NCBI RefSeq assembly: GCF_030272615.1
Contig: NC_081413.1
Span: forward strand, 551,455,136 to 551,519,135
Direction: 5' to 3'
Origin: Cryptomeria japonica
Taxonomy: Eukaryota > Streptophyta > Pinopsida > Cupressales > Cupressaceae
Length of the DNA: 64,000 nucleotides
In this document: piece after piece, positions 62,203 through 64,000 of the stretch
Layout of the letters: each line of letters begins with the position of its first letter
Position numbering within the stretch: position 1 is the first letter of the stretch
Notes under the pieces: model-generated
Database searches by the model: none
The model's input: the letters and a program-made list of their open reading frames with translations, nothing else
What the model was told of the DNA's origin: nothing
Program-made: the position numbers and the translations under genes

Positions 62203-63925
62203 ATGGATCAAGGTTGGTTTTGCTTGATTTTTGTTTTTCTTTCGCATTTGTTCAATTTTTTTAATGTTTTGAATTTAAATTCATTTATTTTGATTATGTT
62301 TTTTTATTTTTTGTTACACAAACCAGATTCTGAAAATCCACAACAACAACAAGAAGATGCACCTCCTCAAAACCTTGAACAAAACCCACATAATACACCT
62401 CCATCTCCTCCTTTTGATCGTACACCTGATACACAAGAGCATTTGCTTAATCAATTAGGGCAAAACACTGCTAAAATAAATAGACTGATTAATAAATTGA
62501 AAATATCTGAGCTTGAGCATCATAAATCCCTTGCCACTAGCCTAGAAACATTAGCTAGTGGTGCCACTGTAGTTTCCACTCAAATTACAAAATGGGGAAA
62601 CTATAGGGATAGGTGTCGTCAATTTTATGCTAGTGGGTTATCATATGAGGGAGTGAAAAATAGAAACATTAGTAAACAACAAATATGTGCCCTTTTTGTT
62701 GATCCTAGAACTGGTCAGTCATTACCTCTTAATACAAAGAGGTTTCCCATACATTGGTGTACCAATGTGCAGATGAAGAATCTTTTTTGGTAGAGGTGGT
62801 GGATGGTCTTTGACGAACCACCCTGTAATAATTTTGAGGTGCCATTGTATTTTTTGAGGAAAGTATATTGTGAGTTTTTCCTCAATGTATTGCTTAATTA
62901 TTTTGACATGAGAGAGTTCCATGGTAGAGGTGGCGGCTCTACCCAAGATAGACCTGGAGCCCATAGGCGAATAGCCCAGGAGAGTTGTTGCCCCCTAGCA
63001 CCCAAACGCAAGGTGTATTCGATTGTCCCAGTATACCTAAAAGAGTCGATGGAGCTACAGACTCTTCAGGAAGCCACATCATTGACTGATACAATCATCC
63101 AACATGGGACACAGTTAGCACACCCTCTTGTACCGGATGATGAGCCATTAGTTGCTGCAGGTGGCGCTAGTGAGCCCATTCAGCATGTGTGTGCCACTTG
63201 CTTAGGGATATGTATAGGGACAGATGACGAGGCGATTGCAGATGGATCCACATCCCATTTGTGCATGATTTGCGAGAGCAGATGTCAGACCCGCACGACT
63301 AAGGATGTGGCATTGACAGATGAGTTGATTGACATGTTGTTTGGTAGTCATCCATAGACACAGGTGTGTTGATTTGAATTCTTAGCATTTTATTTATCAG
63401 TCACTTAAAGTTTGTAATTGCAAATGAATTTTCATTTATAGATCAATTTTAATTGATACAAATAATATGCATTTCAGGATGCAGTAGCGGTATCTGATGT
63501 TTTCCTCCCGCAGTTACTACAACGACAACTTCAACGTCTGAGGTATACATTTTGTAACATGTTAAAATAGAATAGTACACTTTGAATTCAAAAAAATTAC
63601 AAGATATACTAGCTCTCTTTAATGCTTGACAATTTTTTGTATGTAGGAGTTGTCAGAGGACCAAATGTCCCAGATTGATGATGTCACGCTCTCAGCGATC
63701 AATTTTGGCTTACAAGGCTATACAGTATCATATTTTGTACACCTTATTTTATGTAATCTTTTGATGGAATATGCAAGTCATTTCATTTTAGATTTGTTCA
63801 ATTATGTTTAATATTATCTGTACTAATATCTCATGTTACTTTGGTTTTTTTAGGGTACCCCCTCCGTGTCTAGGCCTCGTCCTCAGCAAAAGATATACTC
63901 GAGGACGCCAAAACATGGGAAGAAG
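62203..63925 (+). pseudogene. Unrecognised multi-exon gene unit with Cys4 motif, runs past window
   Basis: Exon model with GT-AG junctions: 62203-62212 (MDQ), 62327-63363, 63478-63542, 63647-63724, 63854-63925, with another donor at 63926. Exon 2 starts DSENPQQQQEDAPPQ, then a helical, possibly coiled-coil stretch (AKINRLINKLKISELEHHKS), later a Cys-x2-Cys ... Cys-x2-Cys motif (CATCLGICIG and LCMICESRC). Exons 4 and 5 are whole codons in one phase (SEDQMSQIDDVTLSAINFG; PRPQQKIYSRTPKHGKK). Two in-frame TAG codons (62791-62793, 63355-63357) and a one-base phase error in exon 3 break the model, so it is probably a decayed gene or transposon-borne gene. I do not recognise the family. Confidence 0.5.
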
Positions 63926-64000
63926 GTAATTGAACACATTTTTAGTTATACAATTGTTTGAAAATGTTGAAATTTTCTTAGTTGGAATTTGTAGATTGAT

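Overview
This window looks like a piece of a very large, repeat-rich seed-plant nuclear genome, probably a gymnosperm (conifer type). That is an inference from the low gene density, long nested LTR retrotransposons, AT-rich spacers, a plant L1-type LINE and plant-like copies of eIF3d and phosphoserine aminotransferase. I see no bacterial or organellar features, no CRISPR array and no tRNA gene.

Only one gene is clearly intact: an intronless reading frame for translation initiation factor eIF3 subunit d at 37017-38678, with a likely 5'-UTR intron and a TATA-like box in front. A broken, intron-free copy of the end of phosphoserine aminotransferase lies at 42257-42880. At the right edge (62203-63925 and beyond) is an unrecognised multi-exon gene-like unit with a Cys4 motif. 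It carries two in-frame TAG codons and one phase error, so it is decayed or mis-modelled.

The rest is mobile DNA and simple repeats. Left: a minus-strand 5S rRNA-derived segment (1829-1912) that resembles Cassandra-type elements, then a decayed Ty1/copia element (4268-13806) split by a 4.2 kb non-coding insertion and bordered on both sides by GA/GATA tracts. Middle: a full-length but dead LINE (14957-22703) bounded by a 15-bp target-site duplication, with an unusual 1.2 kb extra segment after its RNase H domain. Next comes a stack of insertions: a small-LTR, non-coding element (23685 to about 36305) holds a solo copia LTR (25395-26103) and a 9.0 kb copia element (26751-35764). That copia element is itself split by a 1.6 kb solo LTR (29353-30984). 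A SINE-like 195-bp insertion (35919-36113) sits in one LTR of the outer element and is absent from the other.

Right: short tandem duplications, a copia gag/protease relic (45.8-47.3 kb), a non-coding repeat region (49.6-53.2 kb), a decayed Ty3/gypsy relic (54644 to about 59930), a promoter-like patch with two dyads and a TATA box (59985-60063), and a 1.4 kb TG/TGTA microsatellite with a 464-bp higher-order duplication.

I did not find a convincing new biological system. The most informative items are the 5S-derived element, the insertion order that can be read from target-site duplications, the LINE's extra 3' segment, the PSAT retrocopy and the unknown gene at the right edge.
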